Origin: VMDJ01 sp038144195
GTDB lineage: Bacteria > Pseudomonadota > Gammaproteobacteria > Chromatiales > Chromatiaceae
Direction of reading: 5' to 3'
DNA: 64,000 nt
Assembly (NCBI GenBank): GCA_038144195.1
Contig: JAYQNH010000001.1
Coordinates: 1 to 64,000 of the forward strand
The notes under the pieces were generated by a model. It was given only the letters and a program-made list of their open reading frames with translations. It searched no databases and was not told the origin of the DNA. Below, in pieces: positions 60,958-64,000 of the stretch; within the stretch, counting starts at the first letter, position 1; each line of letters begins with the position of its first letter. The position numbers and the translations under genes are program-made.

Positions 60958-60981
60958 CCGGATAAAACGCCTTTTATCCGG
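60958..60981 (-). terminator. Terminator of the agu genes
   Basis: Perfect 10-bp stem (CCGGATAAAA / TTTTATCCGG) with a 4-base loop, 37 bases after the aguB stop. On the minus strand it is followed by TTATTTTTC. It separates aguA-aguB from the TrpD-like/Rieske gene, so that gene probably has its own promoter between 60884 and 60957. Confidence 0.8.
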
Positions 60982-61017
60982 CAAATCAACGATCGTTTTG
61001 GACGTGATAGCGCTAAA

Positions 61018-61905
61018 TCAGTCGATAAAGCGTTTAGTGATCTCGTTGTAGCTATCGATACGACGGTCACGCAAGAAACGGCCAAATACGACGAACATCC
61101 TCGCTGCGACTCAGAGAGACCTCAGCGGTAAGCACAGTGGCATCAATATCGGCTTTAGCCAACAGTTCGCCTTGTGGGCCGGCAATGAATGAATTACCCC
61201 AAAACTCGATGCCGGGATCGCCTTCGGTTGGTGAAGCTTCGTAAGCCGACACGGATTACACACCAGAACCGGTAATCCATTAGCAACCGCATGGCCGCGT
61301 TGAACAAGCTGCCATGCGCCTAGTTGGCGTTGTTGTTCATCTTCATTATCGGTGCGGTCCCAACCAATCGCAGTGGGATAGATCAATAGCTCAGCACCGG
61401 CGAGCGCCATCAAGCGAGCGGCTTCTGGATACCATTGGTCCCAACACACGAGCACACCGAGCTTGCCAAGTGAGGTCTGAATCGGAGTAAAGCCAAGATC
61501 ACCGGGGGTGAAGTAAAACTTCTCGTAGAAGCCTGGATCGTCAGGGATATGCATCTTGCGGTACTTGCCGGCAATGCTGCCATCGCTATCAATGACCACA
61601 GCGGTGTTGTGATACAGACCTGCTGCGCGGCGTTCAAACAAAGAGGTGACGATCACCAGCTTGTGTTTTTTCGCCAACTCGGCAAAGAAGTTGGTGCTTG
61701 GGCCGGGGATGGTTTCGGCCAGATCAAACGCGTCGGTGTCTTCGCTTTGGCAGAAGTAATGCGCGTTATGCAGTTCTTGCAGCACGATCAGCTGAGCGCC
61801 ATTACCTGCATGCGTGATGATTTGTTCGGCGATGTACGCTTGATTCTTAAGTGCGCCACCTTGGTTAGCGTGTTGAATCAGGGCAACGTTGATCGAGTGG
61901 CTCAT
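61018..61905 (-). CDS. aguB: N-carbamoylputrescine amidase, frameshifted twice
   Basis: Nitrilase-superfamily enzyme turning N-carbamoylputrescine into putrescine. Catalytic Glu in LIVLQELHN (about residue 42), Lys in GKYRKMHIPDDPGFYEKFYF (about 117), Cys in GVLVCWDQWYPEAARLMAL (about 154). Breaks: one base missing near 61253-61254 (repair joins LVCN to a VSAYEASPTEGDPGIEFWG segment), and one extra T on the coding strand at 61076-61078 (repair gives RRIWPFLRDRRIDSYNEITK). Ends at TGA 61018-61020, about 295 residues. Follows aguA by 28 bases. Confidence 0.9.
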
Positions 61906-61933
61906 CGTGACAATCTCTAAAAGTGATATCTAA

Positions 61934-62969
61934 TTATAGAGCGAGTTGAGCAGGGTATTGCATGGTTAAACAATGCAGGCTGCCATTTTGCTCGATGATG
62001 CGTCGACAGTTGATTGGAATGATCTCGCGATCAGTAAACAGATCCTGAAGCACTTTGATGGCTTTTTCATCGGCATCGACACCATATACAGGCAAGTAAA
62101 ACAGCGCCATTGATAATTAAAAAGTTCGCGTAACTGGCTGAGAGTCGACGACCGTCTTCGTCATAAAGCTCGCCAGCGGGTGGCAGTGCATGTAAGCGAT
62201 AAGGTGCACCGTTGAGACTGGTGAACACCTGCAGTTCTTTCTGCATGGCATGTAATGGCCAGTAGTCTTCATCACTGGGGTCGGCTGTGGTGAACACAAT
62301 GTCATTAGATGAGGTGAAGCGCGCCAAGACATCGATATGCGCATCCGTGTCATCACCGGTCATCTCACCTTCGCTTAGCCAAAGGTAACGGCTAAAGCCA
62401 AAGCGTTTCGTTAACTCCGCTTCCATGGCTTCTTGAGATAAGTCGCCATTGCGATTGGTATTCAAAATGCTCGAAAGGGTCGCAAGCAAGGTGCCTTGGC
62501 CATCGGTTTCGATTGCGCCACCTTCAAGCACCAGAGGCGAGGGTGAATGCGAACCCTTGAGTACCTGTTGATCGATCAAGGCTTGGGTGATTTGTGTATC
62601 GAGCTCAGCGGGATATTTATTACCCCAGCCATTGAAGACAAAGTCGTTAATGATCGGCTGCTCGTTCTCATCGATAGCTGTCAGCGCGCCATGATCTCGT
62701 GCCCAGGTGTCGTTACAAGGTGCTTGTGCAAAGCGGGTTTTCTTAAGATCGGCACCTGCGTCCGAGAGAAGCTGTTTCACCTGTTCGGCATGTGTATCGT
62801 TATTCACAACGCATAGCAATGTCTCAAAGCGCGTCACTGCAGCACCAATCTGTGCAAACACCGGCAAGGTATCAGCTAGGTTGTCTGCCCAATCGGTGCC
62901 TTCATGTGGCCAGGTGAGTTGAACGGCAGATTGTTCTTCCCATTCAGCCGGTAATCGAGGTGTGCTCAT
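61934..62969 (-). CDS. aguA: Agmatine deiminase, frameshifted near the 3' end
   Basis: Converts agmatine to N-carbamoylputrescine; with AguB it forms a route from agmatine to putrescine. Start ATG 62969 (MSTPRLPAEWEEQSAVQLTWPH). Family segments: NDTWARDHGALT, NGWGNKY, VLEGGAIETDGQGTLL, GDDTDAHIDVLARF. One T too many on the coding strand at 62094-62095; repair gives VLLPVYGVDADEKAIKVLQDLF. The Cys-containing segment expected near the end is changed in part by the frame break region and ends in LTMQYPAQLAL. About 345 residues. speA is not in the window. Confidence 0.9.
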
Positions 62970-63086
62970 CGAAACATCTCTAGTAAATGATGCGCGCAGT
63001 CTATGGCAAAAAGCCAAGCTCGGGAATGATTCGCCAGGACTTAGGTCAGATAAAACATCTGAGTCTGAATATGATGTAATGCCGCC

Positions 63087-64000
63087 ATGTTTAAACCTTT
63101 GTCACTGTTTGTTGGTCTGCGCTACACACGTTCGCGCCGTCGCAATCATTTCATCTCCTTTATCTCAGGCTTTTCAGCACTGGGTATTGCGTTAGGTGTG
63201 ATTGCGTTGATCACAGTGCTTTCGGTGATGAATGGATTTCATAAAGAAATTCAAACGCGCATTCTTGGGATGGCATCTCATGGTGACATTAAAGGTTACG
63301 AAGGAAATTTAAGCGACTGGCAACTCGCGCTACAGAAAGCTAAAGAGCATCCGCGTGTTTTAGCAGCAGCACCTTATATCGAAGCTCAAGCCATGCTGAA
63401 TAGCGGGGGTGATGTCTCTGGTGCCATGGTGCGTGGTGTCAATCCTAAGCTTGAGAAAGATGTCATCGATGTTGCTGAGCACATGAAGTTTGGCTCACTC
63501 GATGACCTTGCGAAAACCCGTTGGGGCATCATTTTGGGTGCTGAATTGGCGGCTAAATTAGGTGTCAGTATTGGTAGTGAGCTGACCATGGTGGTGCCAC
63601 AGATGACGGTTACTATTGCTGGCAGCGTACCGCGCATGAAGGCCTTCACTGTAGTGGGTATCTTTGAAGTCGGCATGAATGAATACGATCGCGGTGTCGC
63701 GCTTGTCCATTTGCCGGATGCCGCCAAGTTACTGCGAATGAAAGACGATGTCTCTGGCGTGCGTATTCGCATTGATGATGTTTGGGATGCGCGTGAGGTG
63801 TCGTTAGAGCTGGCGAACTCATTGCCCGGTCGTTATCGCGTACTTAACTGGACGGACTATCACCGTAACTTTTTTGCGGCGCTGAAGATGGAAAAGCGCA
63901 TGATGGGTTTGTTGCTGTTTTTAGTTGTTGTGATTGCAGCGTTTAACATCATCTCAACGTTAGTGATGATGGTGGTGGATAAACAAGCTGATATCGCGAT
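63087..64000 (+). CDS. lolC: Lipoprotein-releasing ABC permease LolC/LolE (partial)
   Basis: Inner membrane permease that extracts lipoproteins for LolA. Runs off the window end with no stop, 304 residues visible. ATG at 63087: MFKPLSLFVGLRYTRSRRRNHFISFISGFSALGIALGV, first helix about 24-50, periplasmic MacB-like domain, second helix beginning MGLLLFLVVVIAAFNIISTLVM near the edge. LolC and LolE cannot be told apart from this part. Confidence 0.93.
   Translation, partial: MFKPLSLFVGLRYTRSRRRNHFISFISGFSALGIALGVIALITVLSVMNGFHKEIQTRILGMASHGDIKGYEGNLSDWQLALQKAKEHPRVLAAAPYIEAQAMLNSGGDVSGAMVRGVNPKLEKDVIDVAEHMKFGSLDDLAKTRWGIILGAELAAKLGVSIGSELTMVVPQMTVTIAGSVPRMKAFTVVGIFEVGMNEYDRGVALVHLPDAAKLLRMKDDVSGVRIRIDDVWDAREVSLELANSLPGRYRVLNWTDYHRNFFAALKMEKRMMGLLLFLVVVIAAFNIISTLVMMVVDKQADIA

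Noticed and set aside
59..62969. Programmed ribosomal frameshifting or a recoded genetic code as explanation of the breaks
   Set aside because: Breaks go in both directions, occur at unrelated homopolymers without a common slippery site, and TAA, TGA and TAG all serve as normal stops in the window.
1..64000. CRISPR arrays, insertion sequences, prophage or integron parts
   Set aside because: No regularly spaced repeats, transposase, integrase or phage genes seen on either strand.

Overview
The window is chromosomal DNA of a gammaproteobacterium with moderate GC content. The best clue is the backbone from about 22.4 to 40.2 kb: a LysR gene divergent from leuC-leuD-leuB-asd, then fimV, truA, trpF-trpB-trpA, accD, folC, dedD, cvpA, purF and metZ. 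This is essentially the order known from Pseudomonas, with trpBA between trpF and accD as in some other gammaproteobacteria. The three-gene transhydrogenase, the O-succinylhomoserine sulfhydrylase route to methionine, FimV, LolC/E and an Mfd-CsiV pair fit the same group. I cannot name a genus. I see no phage, transposon, integron, CRISPR array or rRNA operon.

Layout. 0-3.9 kb: end of an unidentified gene, a NagD-like phosphatase, pntA/pntAb/pntB. 3.9-11.7 kb: helicase hrpA, ychJ, a DUF938 methyltransferase and a periplasmic thioredoxin in an overlapping string, then small membrane or unknown proteins. 11.7-22.5 kb: an MsbA-like ABC exporter (minus strand), then an M23 peptidase, a TolC-like channel, aroC, an MFS transporter and an RND adaptor/permease pair. 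22.5-40.2 kb: the leucine/tryptophan/purine/methionine backbone, with a two-gene copper-type module (His-rich c-type cytochrome and heavy-metal chaperone) on the opposite strand between purF and metZ. 40.2-51.5 kb: acnB, a lipid A phosphoethanolamine transferase, a U32 protease-like gene with a DUF2889 gene, gltX-glnS, tRNA-Ala(GGC) and tRNA-Glu(TTC). 51.5-57.3 kb: LysE exporter, csiV, mfd. 57.3-64 kb: a secreted rhodanese-like protein with an unlisted 53-residue secreted peptide, an alpha/beta hydrolase, a TrpD-like protein fused to a Rieske domain, the agmatine-to-putrescine genes aguB and aguA, and the start of lolC/E.

Sequence quality matters throughout. Eighteen genes that should be intact, several of them normally essential or highly conserved, are interrupted. 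I count about 23 single-base frame shifts, nearly all explained by one base too many or too few in a short homopolymer, and two in-frame TAA codons where a GAA or AAA codon is expected (pntB, mfd). The simplest reading is uncorrected sequencing or assembly error, not gene decay. I therefore annotate each as one gene across the break and give the position of the break.

The most unusual content is at 57.4-61 kb: the small secreted peptide next to the rhodanese-like protein, and the TrpD-like/Rieske fusion with a perfect palindrome just upstream of its ribosome binding site. The His/Met-rich cytochrome and chaperone pair at 38.1-38.9 kb and the repeat-expanded CsiV come next. None of these is proven to be a new system.
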